From contig NZ_FOHE01000021.1 in assembly GCF_900111445.1 (NCBI RefSeq), positions 1 to 59,801 on the forward strand: DNA of 59,801 nt, written 5' to 3'. The notes beneath the pieces were generated by a model that saw only the letters and a list, made by a program, of their open reading frames with translations, was not told where the DNA came from and searched no databases. A program made the position numbers and the translations under genes. How positions within the stretch are numbered: the stretch's first letter is position 1; each line of letters opens with the position of its first letter. Of the stretch, positions 47,232 to 56,609 are shown one piece after another. The stretch is from Oceanobacillus limi. Its GTDB lineage: Bacteria > Bacillota > Bacilli > Bacillales > Amphibacillaceae.

Positions 47232-47272
47232 AAGCGGGAATTTCATGTATTGAAATTCCCGCTTAGTTTATT
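47232..47272. terminator. Bidirectional terminator of valS and ATP-grasp genes
   Basis: Perfect 14-pair stem AAGCGGGAATTTCA / TGAAATTCCCGCTT, five-base loop, with T-rich sequence on the plus-strand side. The last codons and stop of the minus-strand ATP-grasp gene lie inside it. Confidence 0.85.
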
Positions 47273-48115
47273 TTTTATAAAGGTTACATAGCTTTCAAGT
47301 ATATTCTTGTTACTCACGGCACTAAGGGTTCGTGAGCCAACAACATCTTCAATCTCATTAAAAATCAGGGTTCCATCCTCACCTACGAGAAAATCGATTC
47401 CAACCATTCCAAAATCAAAGTGATTTATTATTTTGGAGATCATAGCTACTTCCTCCAAGGAAAGTTCATACCATTTTGCAGAACCGCCGAGTTTGTAATT
47501 GGCTCGGAAATCTGAATTACTTTCACGTAAGACAGAACCAATGATCTCTTTGCCGACTACAAATACTCGAATATCCTTCCCCAACTGCACATTGGATGAT
47601 GATTGGATCAAAAACTCATTTGTTAATTTCTCTTGGCAATTTTGCCATTCTAGTTGATCTTTAATGAAAAAGACTTGTTTGCCCCCTCTCCCCGTAACCT
47701 CTTTGACAACAAATGGAAATGGAATCGGAGAAGAAAATGGAATTCCTTCTTTTTTATAAAAATATGTATCAACCATTGGGATGTTTAATTTATGAACCTC
47801 CATATGGGTAATTCCCTTGTGGTTACTTAATCTTGATACAGATGATGAATTGAAGACTTCAACTCCAAGCTCTTCAAGGTGTGCGTTTAATAAAGGTTCA
47901 ACAGTCCGAACGATCGCAAAGGTTGGTTGTTTTACTGGTGAATTATTTAATAAGATCTTTTGGTTTTGGTTCACTATTCCTATTTGTAGATGTTCTCGTA
48001 AAATTAATTTAAGGTTTAATCCTTGTTTCGAAGCTTCTTGGATAAACCAATTGATATACGACTTGTTTTCGTTTGCATCCTGTTCACTATAGATTAACCA
48101 ACCTGTGTATTCCAT
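47243..48115 (-). CDS. ATP-grasp protein (RimK-like), second of tandem pair
   Basis: 290 residues. Opens TGWLIYSEQDANENKSYINW like its neighbour TGWIIYNG. ATP-grasp features: PFVVKEVTGRGGKQVFFIKD (ATP-binding Lys and Gly-rich loop), DIRVFVVGKEIIGSVLRESN, then DFGMVGIDFLVGEDG and LIFNEIEDVVGSRTL (metal-binding Asp, Glu and Asn-like positions). The last motif has NEIED where RimK-type ligases have NEVN or similar, thus an unusual metal site. Starts directly after the stop of the upstream paralogue (TAAATG). Likely forms an amide or peptide-like bond on an unknown substrate. Confidence 0.78.
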   Translation of the reverse strand: MEYTGWLIYSEQDANENKSYINWFIQEASKQGLNLKLILREHLQIGIVNQNQKILLNNSPVKQPTFAIVRTVEPLLNAHLEELGVEVFNSSSVSRLSNHKGITHMEVHKLNIPMVDTYFYKKEGIPFSSPIPFPFVVKEVTGRGGKQVFFIKDQLEWQNCQEKLTNEFLIQSSSNVQLGKDIRVFVVGKEIIGSVLRESNSDFRANYKLGGSAKWYELSLEEVAMISKIINHFDFGMVGIDFLVGEDGTLIFNEIEDVVGSRTLSAVSNKNILESYVTFIKNKLSGNFNT

Positions 48116-49021
48116 TTATTTATCCTCGCTTATCTGTTCTAAAGTATAGTCAATGATGTAATCGGCAGTATTTATGCCTGTGCATTCTAGTAAATTCCGT
48201 ATATGAGCATTTGAATTAATTTCACAAACTAGGGGCTGTTCATTTGGTCCAAATAGTAGATCTACACCAGCAAAGTCTGCTTGAATTGATTTTGTAGCTT
48301 GTATCGCTAATTTTTTTTCCGGTTCTGACGGTTCATATGCTTCCATTGTTCCACCAGCAGTAACATTAGCCCGAAAGTCATCGATTGCTTGTCTTTTCAT
48401 TGCGGCTACAACTTGATTACCTACAACTTGAATTCGAATATCTTTTCCAAAGCTTGATTTTATAAATTCCTGGAACATGAATGGCTTTCCTTGTAATTCA
48501 TCAATCTTGTTACGTAACTCCTCTAATGTGCGGATGAGATAAACCTGTTCTCCAAATGAGCCAAATGCTTCCTTAACAATCATTGGTATACCGAGTGTAT
48601 TTATTACTGTTTCCAAGTCAGGAAAACTAGGATAGTTTGTATTCCTAATAAATATTTTTGGTGCAATAATCGTTTTCGGTATGGGTAATTGGGAATATGC
48701 TAGTCGTTGATAGGTTGCAATTTTATCATCGCTTATTTCAATGGCGCGTGCACTATTAAAAACAGGGACACCAAGCAATTCAAATTGTTTAGCTAAATAT
48801 AAGTCTTTATCCGTAAATAACACATAATCAGGTAAAGCATTTGGTAATTGGTTTAGGATTTGTAGTTGATCACTGTCCAAAAGTGCTAGTAATTCAGTAT
48901 TTTTATAGATTTTCGTGTGACTATTTTTTCGAGTTGCAGCCTCTTGGAGCATCTGTGCAAAATCAAAAAATTTATTTCCGGGTAAATTGCCATTGTATAT
49001 AATCCAACCTGTCTTATTCAT
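48116..49021 (-). CDS. ATP-grasp ligase (RimK/LysX-like), first of tandem pair
   Basis: 301 residues from ATG at 49021 with GAAAGGATAGCGAC upstream; longer versions lack this. ATP-grasp domain: IPMIVKEAFGSFGEQVYLIR, GKPFMFQEFIKSSFGKDIRI, FRANVTAGGTMEAYE, ADFAGVDLLFGPN and PLVCEINSNAHIRNLLECTG, where E and N of CEINSN are metal ligands. This matches RimK-type alpha-L-glutamate ligases that extend peptides or modify proteins. It lies divergent to folC with 64 bases between. The pair shares domain order but is diverged, so the substrates may differ. Confidence 0.83.
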   Translation of the reverse strand: MNKTGWIIYNGNLPGNKFFDFAQMLQEAATRKNSHTKIYKNTELLALLDSDQLQILNQLPNALPDYVLFTDKDLYLAKQFELLGVPVFNSARAIEISDDKIATYQRLAYSQLPIPKTIIAPKIFIRNTNYPSFPDLETVINTLGIPMIVKEAFGSFGEQVYLIRTLEELRNKIDELQGKPFMFQEFIKSSFGKDIRIQVVGNQVVAAMKRQAIDDFRANVTAGGTMEAYEPSEPEKKLAIQATKSIQADFAGVDLLFGPNEQPLVCEINSNAHIRNLLECTGINTADYIIDYTLEQISEDK

Positions 49022-49085
49022 TGTCGCTATCCTTTCTATGTATGCTATACTATCTTTTAATTCTAACAAAAAGATGGTGTTTTTT

Positions 49086-50366
49086 ATGATAAAAAATATG
49101 TCTCAAGTAAACGAATTTTTTCAAAATAGACGAAAATTTGGAATTAAACCAGGTTTGGAGCGAATAAATCGTTTATTATCGATACAAGGTAATCCCCAAC
49201 ATCGTATGAAAGCTATACATGTTGCGGGGACGAATGGGAAGGGCTCGACCATACATTTTCTAAAAAACGCCTTGATTGCTAATGGATATCGAGTAGGTGT
49301 ATTCACTTCTCCAAGTCTTGATGGAATACGTGGCCATATTCTAGATAATGATCAACCAATCGATGAAACAATTTTCATCCAACTTTTCAATCAACTCCAA
49401 CAATCCATTTTTGAGCTAGATAATCAGGAGATGCATCCCTCTGAATTTGAAATTATTACTGTTTTATCCTTTATGTATTTTGCCTCTACCGTGGATATAG
49501 CTTTGATTGAAGCGGGAATGGGTGGTCGTGATGACACGACAAATTGTTTTATCCCCATATTGTCTATTATAACAAATGTTGATAAAGATCATATGGCTTA
49601 TTTAGGGGATTCACTTGAACAAATTGCGTATCATAAAGCTGGGATTATAAAGCAAACGGTGCCAGTTATTGTAGGAGATTTACATGACGAATCAAAAATA
49701 GTCATTGAAAAAGAAGCTCGTCTGCAAAAAGCACCTATTTTGGAACTTAACAAAGATTTCCTATATAGCGATTTCGAGTGGGAGGACAATCTACAACGTT
49801 TTCAGTGGAAGAATCAACATAATGAAGTCTTTCAGGTAAAGCTACAAATGCAAGGGTTGCACCAAATTAAAAATGCTTCCGTTGCATTAAAAGCGTTAAC
49901 GATGCTTTTGGAAAAAGGAATGAACATAAATAAAGAAAAAGCACTAAAAGCAATACAAGCTACCAAAGTACCTGGAAGGTTCGAAAAAATTTCTGAACAT
50001 CCAGTTGTAATCATAGATGGCGCACATAATCTAGCGGGAATTCAAGCATTTTTAGAAACGGTTTCCGCCATTCCAAATGGTCTCGAAAAACAATTAATAT
50101 TTGCTGGCTTCAAGGATAAGGATTTAGAAGCAATGATTACTAGTTGTATCCCTTATTTTGAATCCATAACATTGACTTCGTTTGACCATCCAAGAGCGGC
50201 AAAAGAAATAGAGTTATTATCGTTAACTAGTGAATCGAAAGTTGATATAGAACCAAATTGGGAAGTGTTATTAGATAGAATTACAACGAATCAACAAAGA
50301 AAAATGTTTTTTGTTACTGGTTCATTACATTTTATCACAATGGTCAGAAAATACTTTCTAAAATAG
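49086..50366 (+). CDS. folC: Folylpolyglutamate synthase / dihydrofolate synthase
   Basis: 426 residues from ATG at 49086; a start at 48987 would overlap the divergent gene. Mur-ligase-type fold: GLERINRLLSIQGNPQHRMK, HVAGTNGKGSTIHFLKN (P-loop), VGVFTSPSLDGIRGHILDN, EAGMGGRDDTTN, and VIIDGAHNLAGIQAFLE. It joins glutamate to folates (and dihydropteroate). The binding site before ATG is weak. In Bacillus it follows valS directly; here the ATP-grasp pair intervenes. Confidence 0.95.
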   Translation: MIKNMSQVNEFFQNRRKFGIKPGLERINRLLSIQGNPQHRMKAIHVAGTNGKGSTIHFLKNALIANGYRVGVFTSPSLDGIRGHILDNDQPIDETIFIQLFNQLQQSIFELDNQEMHPSEFEIITVLSFMYFASTVDIALIEAGMGGRDDTTNCFIPILSIITNVDKDHMAYLGDSLEQIAYHKAGIIKQTVPVIVGDLHDESKIVIEKEARLQKAPILELNKDFLYSDFEWEDNLQRFQWKNQHNEVFQVKLQMQGLHQIKNASVALKALTMLLEKGMNINKEKALKAIQATKVPGRFEKISEHPVVIIDGAHNLAGIQAFLETVSAIPNGLEKQLIFAGFKDKDLEAMITSCIPYFESITLTSFDHPRAAKEIELLSLTSESKVDIEPNWEVLLDRITTNQQRKMFFVTGSLHFITMVRKYFLK

Positions 50367-50478
50367 ATTTTCCTATGCTATAGTTAACTTATCAGAAATT
50401 TTTATAAAAATAAGTATAAAGTCATAATTTGAGTCTTTTGTACTATCTACTATAAATAAGGGAGACGGGATCGTTACG

Positions 50479-52203
50479 ATGATACCAAAATGGAAAATCA
50501 ATATATTATGGGTAGTAGCTTTAATAGCCTGGCCATTTGTCTTGTGGATTTCTTACCATCATTACTTTATAAGCATTGAGGGGAATGTGTTAGACATTTT
50601 CCTATTTGCAATCTTTATGTGTATCGTTGCACTGTTTCCAATTACAATACAAGAAGCACCGGTCTTTTTTGTGAATGGTATAAGTATTGCGGTCTTTCTA
50701 TCATTCGGTCTGTTTGTAGAAATAATTCTTACAATTGTAGCTGTATTATTGGTGCTATTTCGCTCAGGAATTAAGCGTTCACAGTCCTATCGTATCCCAC
50801 TTAACATGCTTATGTTTGCTGTTATTTCCATACTTAGTGTAGAAATTTACAAAATGTTCGGTGGGAGTCATGGCGAGATATTGCATGGCAATACTACAGA
50901 GATCGTAGCCATTTTCGTTTATGCTATCTCCATTTTTATTATAAACCAACTACTTATTAAACTGATTAACTTCGCACTCCTTGGACAAAAAAGTAAATTC
51001 TTTGACAAGGGGTTACGTTGGGAACTTACTTCTTCATTACTAGTTATACCTGTAGGATTTGTTCTATATATTCTCTACTCAGAAATAGGTAGGGCTGCAA
51101 TATTTTATTTGAGTATTCCATTTATTAGTATATCTGTAATTTTAAAACTTTTATATAACTACCAAGAGGTTAACCGTTATTTAAAACGAACTGGTGAAGT
51201 TGGGCACCGTCTAGCACAAAATTTAGAAGTTACAGAAGTATTTAATGTTTTTATGCATGATCTAGTAAATTTGTTACCTGTAAATGGTGCGTATGTTTAT
51301 CAGGCTGTTGGCGAAAAGGAATTAAAACTAATCCGTTCTGAACATAGTACTACTAGCTCTAATGAATCATATGATGGACCTGAGTCATTTAGCATGGAAG
51401 TGTTATCTACAAAACAACCTATCCTATTTAAAAGCTCCAAAGAATGGGCAAAAAGTATGCATTTTTGTAGTTTAGATAATGCAGAGAGTGTTCTCTCCTT
51501 GCCTATCGAGTACAATGATCAAATTATTGGCGTTGTAACGGTTATTTCATCCGAAAAGAAAAGTTACGATAAAATTCACCTGCGAATCTTAAATATTGTA
51601 ACGAGTTATCTTGGAGTTGCAATTAAAAATGCGCAGCATTACGAGACGACGAAAAACGACAGCGAAAAAGACGGATTGACAAATTTATATAACTATAGAT
51701 TCTTAGAAAAAACACTAGAACTACATTTCGAAGGAAACCCAAAGGACTTGGGAGCAACTTCTATCATTATCTTAGATATAGATCATTTTAAGATGATAAA
51801 TGATACCTATGGCCATGAAGCTGGAAATGAAATCTTACGTGAGCTTGCGAATCGCCTTAAGATTATAATAGGGGATGAAGGATTAGTCGCTCGATACGGT
51901 GGAGAAGAATTTATTGTCTTCTTACCAGGTGTTGCTCTATCGGAAGCAAGTCGGATGGCAGAGATGGTACGAAGGGAAATCCAAAAACGATCGTTTCAGG
52001 TAGATAATCATATATTAAATCAGGATGAACCAGTAGACATTGCTATAACAGCGAGTGTAGGAGTAGCTACGTATCCAGAGCATTGTGAATCTCCAACTGA
52101 TTTGATTCGTTACGCTGATCGAGCCATGTATATCGGAGCAAAACAAAAAGGGAGAAACAAAGTTGGGGTGTATAATGATCTAAACAGTGAGTTCATCTTA
52201 TAG
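50479..52203 (+). CDS. Membrane GAF-GGDEF diguanylate cyclase
   Basis: 574 residues. Seven or so membrane spans (about 10-225), a GAF domain (about 250-385) and a GGDEF domain (about 395-565). The active-site motif is RYGGEEF (472-478), and DIDHFKMINDTYGHEAGNEI provides the metal and nucleotide ligands. It should make cyclic di-GMP in response to a small-molecule or redox signal sensed by the GAF or membrane part. No RxxD inhibitory site lies five residues before GGEEF, so product inhibition is unlikely. It is inserted between folC and the SpoIIB-like gene. Confidence 0.93.
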   Translation: MIPKWKINILWVVALIAWPFVLWISYHHYFISIEGNVLDIFLFAIFMCIVALFPITIQEAPVFFVNGISIAVFLSFGLFVEIILTIVAVLLVLFRSGIKRSQSYRIPLNMLMFAVISILSVEIYKMFGGSHGEILHGNTTEIVAIFVYAISIFIINQLLIKLINFALLGQKSKFFDKGLRWELTSSLLVIPVGFVLYILYSEIGRAAIFYLSIPFISISVILKLLYNYQEVNRYLKRTGEVGHRLAQNLEVTEVFNVFMHDLVNLLPVNGAYVYQAVGEKELKLIRSEHSTTSSNESYDGPESFSMEVLSTKQPILFKSSKEWAKSMHFCSLDNAESVLSLPIEYNDQIIGVVTVISSEKKSYDKIHLRILNIVTSYLGVAIKNAQHYETTKNDSEKDGLTNLYNYRFLEKTLELHFEGNPKDLGATSIIILDIDHFKMINDTYGHEAGNEILRELANRLKIIIGDEGLVARYGGEEFIVFLPGVALSEASRMAEMVRREIQKRSFQVDNHILNQDEPVDIAITASVGVATYPEHCESPTDLIRYADRAMYIGAKQKGRNKVGVYNDLNSEFIL

Positions 52204-52328
52204 GGAAATCACCACTGCTACAATTTGTAGAAAGAAAATTTAATAGTGTGACAACATTCGCCTTACTTTTTAATATCTCTATGCTAGAGTTGAGTAAATG
52301 ATGATTCTAGCTAAGTGAGGGCGGGTCT

Positions 52329-53288
52329 ATGGAAAATAAAAAACCAATTGTAGTTAAGATAGACGATAAAAAAATAGAATATCAGAAAAAAATTCGCTCT
52401 GAAAAACGACCTGATAGCAATGGATACACTACCACTACAATCAGTAGGGAACAACAAGCAGCAGCGACAGATCATTCCCATGAAGATGAAATACAACCAT
52501 TTGATCGACAATATGACAACCAATTGGTTCATTCTAGTTTTAAGAAGAAAAAACTACATTCTGGAAGGATAAAAACCTTCGTCTTTTCCGGTGTTTCTGC
52601 AATTATAATTGGGAGTATACTAGGGATCGCACTATTAAATATGTTTGTAAATATGGACGAGTTAACAGGGACGGGAAATTCTAGTCCTGTATCCACATCT
52701 AGTAATAACGATTCGATTGATAACACCAATAGTTCTCAATCAGATGGAGAAGCAAGCGGTGGGAGTAGTCAACATACCATTTCTGCAATGAATGGATATG
52801 TATTACAAGGAGGCGTTTTTTCAGAGGAAGTAAATGCTTCAAATGAAGCTACTAAGTTTGAAGAACTAGGATACACCCCGGTTATTTGGGAACAAGATAA
52901 TCAATATTATGTTTTAGTTGGATTGACTAATACAGAGCAGCATGCAAAGTCACTAGCACAATCATTGAAGGAGGAAGGTTTAGAGGTATTTTCCAAACCA
53001 TGGAGTAGTGAAGCAATTGATCTTGAACTAACAACAGAAGAATATACTTGGTTTCAGTCTCTGCAACAACAGTGGGAGGAGGCAACAACCTCATTAAGTC
53101 AAGAAGATACGCTAGTATTAAATGATTGGCAAGACATTATCGATAACTCACCTCAATCATCAGAAATGATTGGGAATTTTATCGAATCGATAGAACCTTT
53201 TCAACAAGATTTACAGGATGTAGGTCATAAAGAATCTCAATATATATTATTAAGTATCTGGGATGAACTGGCTCATTTAGCAGGCTAA
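52329..53288 (+). CDS. spoIIB: SpoIIB-like SPOR-domain protein
   Basis: 319 residues. A cytoplasmic N-terminus (VVKIDDKKIEYQKKIRSEKR), one membrane span (about 82-105, FVFSGVSAIIIGSILGIALL), a Ser/Asn/Asp-rich linker, then an extracytoplasmic SPOR-type fold (about 150-225: YVLQGGVFSEEVNASNEATK; YVLVGLTNTEQHAKSLAQSL) that binds denuded glycan. In Bacillus subtilis spoIIB lies between comC and maf, upstream of radC, and helps septal wall dissolution during engulfment. Position and domain order agree; sequence identity of such proteins is low. Confidence 0.78.
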   Translation: MENKKPIVVKIDDKKIEYQKKIRSEKRPDSNGYTTTTISREQQAAATDHSHEDEIQPFDRQYDNQLVHSSFKKKKLHSGRIKTFVFSGVSAIIIGSILGIALLNMFVNMDELTGTGNSSPVSTSSNNDSIDNTNSSQSDGEASGGSSQHTISAMNGYVLQGGVFSEEVNASNEATKFEELGYTPVIWEQDNQYYVLVGLTNTEQHAKSLAQSLKEEGLEVFSKPWSSEAIDLELTTEEYTWFQSLQQQWEEATTSLSQEDTLVLNDWQDIIDNSPQSSEMIGNFIESIEPFQQDLQDVGHKESQYILLSIWDELAHLAG

Positions 53289-53482
53289 TAATATTGTGTA
53301 ACTCGAGGTTCATTTCTGTTTATTGTATTTTCACTTAACAGGTACGAAGGAAAATACAATTATGTTATACAGTAGTAACGATTTTGCCTAATCTGAAATA
53401 GTTGATTTTTACATTTTATCCATTTGTATATCATGATCAAATACGCTATCCTCTTTTTAACTTACTAAAAGGAGGAAGTGTA

Positions 53483-54172
53483 ATGAGTACATCCACAATT
53501 ATGATAAAAGATGTACCTAAAGAAGACCGTCCACGCGAACGGTTATTAAAGTTAGGAGCAAACCAACTTTCGAATCAAGAATTGTTGGCAATCGTTCTAG
53601 GCAGTGGAACGAAAAATGAATCAGTTATGACGCTTGCCAACCGTGTGTTAATGCATTTTGAGGGATTAAACTTGTTGAAGGATGCCACGATTGAAGAATT
53701 AACTGCAATTAAGGGAATAGGTAGTGCAAAAGGTGTATTAATACTTTCGGCAATAGAGATTGGAAAGCGGATGAGTCAATATAAACCGAATGAACGATAT
53801 GTCATTCGGTCTCCTGAAGATGGAGCAGATTATATTATGGAGGAAATGCGTACCCTAAATCAAGAGCATTTTGTTGTTTTGTTTTTGAATACAAAAAATC
53901 AAATCATACACCAACAGACTATATTTATCGGCAGTTTAAATGCATCCATTGTCCACCCCAGAGAAGTCTACCGAGAGGCGGTGAAACGCTCTGCCGCTTC
54001 CATCATTGTAGCCCATAACCATCCCTCTGGAGACCCAACCCCATCCCAAGAAGATATCCATGTAACAAGGCGATTAGTTGACTCAGGAAAGATGATTGGT
54101 ATTGAATTACTAGATCATCTTGTAATAGGCGATCGAAAATTTGTATCTTTGAAAGAAAAAGGATATGTTTAG
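53483..54172 (+). CDS. radC: RadC-family JAB/MPN protein
   Basis: 229 residues from ATG at 53483 after AAAAGGAGGAAGTGTA. N-terminal helix-hairpin-helix (IEELTAIKGIGSAKGVLILS) and C-terminal JAB domain with metal motif EHFVVLFLNTKNQ, HPREVYREAV and AHNHPSGDPTPSQED (HxH...D). The family was named for a supposed DNA repair role, which is now doubted; a metalloprotease-like fold is seen. The usual maf neighbour upstream is missing. Confidence 0.95.
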   Translation: MSTSTIMIKDVPKEDRPRERLLKLGANQLSNQELLAIVLGSGTKNESVMTLANRVLMHFEGLNLLKDATIEELTAIKGIGSAKGVLILSAIEIGKRMSQYKPNERYVIRSPEDGADYIMEEMRTLNQEHFVVLFLNTKNQIIHQQTIFIGSLNASIVHPREVYREAVKRSAASIIVAHNHPSGDPTPSQEDIHVTRRLVDSGKMIGIELLDHLVIGDRKFVSLKEKGYV

Positions 54173-54479
54173 TACTATTAAATAATAATATAACAGAAGC
54201 GCGGATTTACTAGAATCCACCTCCTTTTTTTATACTCCTAAAATGATAAAATCTTATTGCGGTTATAAGGAAAGAAGTTCATATTATTTTGTTAAATCAT
54301 AAAGCAAAATTCCCTTATATTTGATAAGTTTAATTAAAGGAATATTTATTTTTTTGTCGAATTCGGTTTAGTAGGAGAGAAGGGAGGGTATTGTTTTTAC
54401 TTTTAACAACTGTGAATCAGTTGGGATAGTTTTGTTATTAATAGACTCCTACACTCTAAAATAGACTGTCCTATGTGTC
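54173..54479 (+). other. Gene-free gap after radC
   Basis: About 300 AT-rich bases. GGATT / AATCC with a T run near 54204-54230 may act as radC terminator. A purine-rich GAGAAGGGAGGG at 54374-54387 looks like a binding site but is followed only by a 12-codon frame. Confidence 0.35.
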
Positions 54480-54692
54480 ATGGTGATGGTGAATATTTAT
54501 ATAATGGTACCTTACAAAAGTGAGGAGATCCAGGATATATTGTATAAAAATATACACCATACTATTTTTGGCTGGCCGATAATAGCATTAGGTTTAAACA
54601 TTGTTCCTGGTTCAATAAACTTTGATGGTAAAGATGCAAGAGATGTTATCATGCTGGAGTATAATTATGAATATAGGAACCTTAATGGTTAA
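54480..54692 (+). CDS. Small hypothetical protein
   Basis: Up to 70 residues, no convincing binding site; several starts possible (54480, 54486, 54504). The text YKSEEIQDILYKNIHHTIFG and INFDGKDARDVIMLEYNYEY reads like a fragment of a real protein, so it may be an intact small gene or the remnant of a larger one. Followed 34 bases later by a small membrane protein gene. No family recognised. Confidence 0.4.
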   Translation: MVMVNIYIMVPYKSEEIQDILYKNIHHTIFGWPIIALGLNIVPGSINFDGKDARDVIMLEYNYEYRNLNG

Positions 54693-54726
54693 TTATCAAT
54701 AAAATTATGTTAGAAGGTAGACATAC

Positions 54727-54942
54727 ATGGAGATATTTGTACTATTTTTTGGATTATATGGTTACTTTCTCTTGCCTATATTTGGAGTAACCCTATGTTT
54801 AAATTTAATCAAAATCGTCTGGGACTTAGTTAATAAAAGTTATCCCGAAACTAAAAATATTTTCTGGTTAACTATATCTTTTGCTATGATTTTGGTTATA
54901 TTTGCTTCGTTAATAATTATTAGTTTTATAGATAGAATATAA
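54727..54942 (+). CDS. Small two-span membrane protein, unknown
   Basis: 71 residues with AGAAGGTAGACATAC before the ATG. Two hydrophobic segments (about 3-30 and 45-68) joined by a polar loop VNKSYPETKN. No family recognised; such proteins are often lineage specific. It could form a pair with the preceding small gene. Confidence 0.5.
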   Translation: MEIFVLFFGLYGYFLLPIFGVTLCLNLIKIVWDLVNKSYPETKNIFWLTISFAMILVIFASLIIISFIDRI

Positions 54943-55011
54943 TTATGTAATAACTTAACTCTTAGTACTTTGTAGCATAAGTATCATTGAATTAATTTCT
55001 GATTTAAAGAC

Positions 55012-55149
55012 TTATGCTTCAGAGTACTTCTTCCATTTTACAAAAAGTTCAGAAGCACTTGGCATAGGTAATATTCCCTGAACATCTTCAGAATTCACTT
55101 TTTTCCTCCATGCCTCAGCTAACTCTTTATCTGTTTGATCTTCACTCAT
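55012..55149 (-). CDS. 45-residue acidic/basic microprotein
   Basis: MSEDQTDKELAEAWRKKVNS begins a 45-residue protein, also containing ILPMPSASELFVKWKKY. The AAAGGAGGTGGAACATA site before the ATG is one of the best in the window, which makes the gene likely despite its size. Charged and probably helical. It reads opposite to radC and mreB. No family recognised. Confidence 0.6.
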   Translation of the reverse strand: MSEDQTDKELAEAWRKKVNSEDVQGILPMPSASELFVKWKKYSEA

Positions 55150-55555
55150 TATGTTCCACCTCCTTTCTTTCGTATAGATCATCACATAAATTAATTAAGA
55201 AAAAATATAACTACACAATTACAAACAAAACATTTTTTAAATGTAATCGAATAAATACCTTTACTTAAATATGGAATAAATCCTAAAAATAAATCCAAAA
55301 AACCAAATATAAGATATGTTTAGTACTATCTATTTTTATTGTTTTTTCGTATAATTATATAGACGGTCAAAATAAGCGCCATTTTTCCATGTTGAAAGTG
55401 GCGCTTCTTAAAATTGAAGAACATTATCAAGTTATTTACATATTATCCAATCTTTGTTTTTTACTAACGGAATCTAATTGCATCACATAAAATTAACCGA
55501 TATAGTAAAGCTACATATATAGAAAATTGCTTAGCAACTGGAAAGGGAGATTTCT
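55150..55555 (+). other. Gap upstream of mreB with strong hairpin
   Basis: AT-rich. A hairpin at 55374-55406 pairs AAGCGCCATTTT with GAAAGTGGCGCTT (one mismatch) around CCATGTT; it has no T run on the plus strand, but AT-rich sequence on both sides. TATAAT-like words near 55350 could be a promoter without a clear -35. It is the only gene-free lead-in to the mre-min operon, so regulatory signals are expected here. Confidence 0.4.
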
Positions 55556-56596
55556 TTGGGAAGATTAAGTTTGTCACAAGATTTAGGGATTGATTTAGGT
55601 ACTGCAAATACACTTGTTTTCATAAAAGGGAAAGGTGTTGTGTTACGTGAGCCTTCTGTAGTTGCAAAAAATATTGAAACGGGCGAAATAGAAGCCGTTG
55701 GAAGTTCTGCGAGAAACATGATCGGTCGAACACCAGGAAATATTTCGGTTATTCGACCAATGAAAGATGGCGTTATCGCAGATTATGATACAACTGCAAT
55801 TATGATGAAATATTATATAAAAAAGGCAATGAAAAGTAGATCTTTTTTTGCTAAGAAACCGAATGTTATGGTTTGTGTACCCTCTGGAATTACCATGGTG
55901 GAAGAACGTGCGGTAATTGATGCTTCTAAACAAGCAGGGGCAAAAGATGCGTTTCCTATAGCTGAACCTTTTGCTGCTGCAATTGGCGCGGGGTTACCTG
56001 TTTGGGAACCAACTGGAAGTATGATTATTGATATTGGTGGTGGTACAACAGAAGTTGCTGTTATTTCACTGGGAGGTATTGTTACAAGCATGTCAATTCG
56101 GACAGCTGGTGATGATATGGATGAAGCAATTATACAATTTATTCGTAAAAATTATAATTTAATGGTTGGCGAAAGAACAGCAGAATCCATTAAAATAGAT
56201 ATAGGTATGGCTGGTGAGGTTAAAGAAAATACCGAAATGGATATACGTGGTCGGGATTTATTAACTGGATTGCCGAAAACAATTACGATAACCGCAAAGG
56301 AAATAGCAGAGGCGTTATACGATTCCGTAGAAGCAATTGTAGAAGCTGTAAAAAATACATTAGAAAAAACACCACCAGAACTTTCTGCAGATATTATGGA
56401 TCGTGGTATTGTGCTTTCTGGCGGTGGATCGTTATTGAAGAACTTGGATAAAGTTATTAGTGACGAAACAAAAATGCCTGTATTTGTTACAGATAATCCT
56501 CTTGATAGTGTCGCAATTGGAACAGGTAAGTCCCTAGAATATATTCAACACTTTCGCTCCAATCCAAATGTTTCCAGTCGTCCAACGGTTGAATAA
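55556..56596 (+). CDS. mreB: Rod-shape determining actin MreB
   Basis: 346 residues from TTG with AAAGGGAGATTTC upstream. Actin fold: [19 protein letters not shown] (phosphate 1), [20 protein letters not shown] (phosphate 2), [18 protein letters not shown] (adenosine). It moves around the cell with the elongation machinery and directs side-wall synthesis. First gene of the mreBCD-minCD operon. Slightly longer at the C-terminus than the B. subtilis protein. Confidence 0.98.
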   Translation: MGRLSLSQDLGIDLGTANTLVFIKGKGVVLREPSVVAKNIETGEIEAVGSSARNMIGRTPGNISVIRPMKDGVIADYDTTAIMMKYYIKKAMKSRSFFAKKPNVMVCVPSGITMVEERAVIDASKQAGAKDAFPIAEPFAAAIGAGLPVWEPTGSMIIDIGGGTTEVAVISLGGIVTSMSIRTAGDDMDEAIIQFIRKNYNLMVGERTAESIKIDIGMAGEVKENTEMDIRGRDLLTGLPKTITITAKEIAEALYDSVEAIVEAVKNTLEKTPPELSADIMDRGIVLSGGGSLLKNLDKVISDETKMPVFVTDNPLDSVAIGTGKSLEYIQHFRSNPNVSSRPTVE

Positions 56597-56609
56597 GTAG
56601 GTGTTCTAG

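Noticed and set aside
48987-49085. Longer N-terminus of folC
   Set aside because: It would overlap the divergent ATP-grasp gene and adds non-conserved residues.
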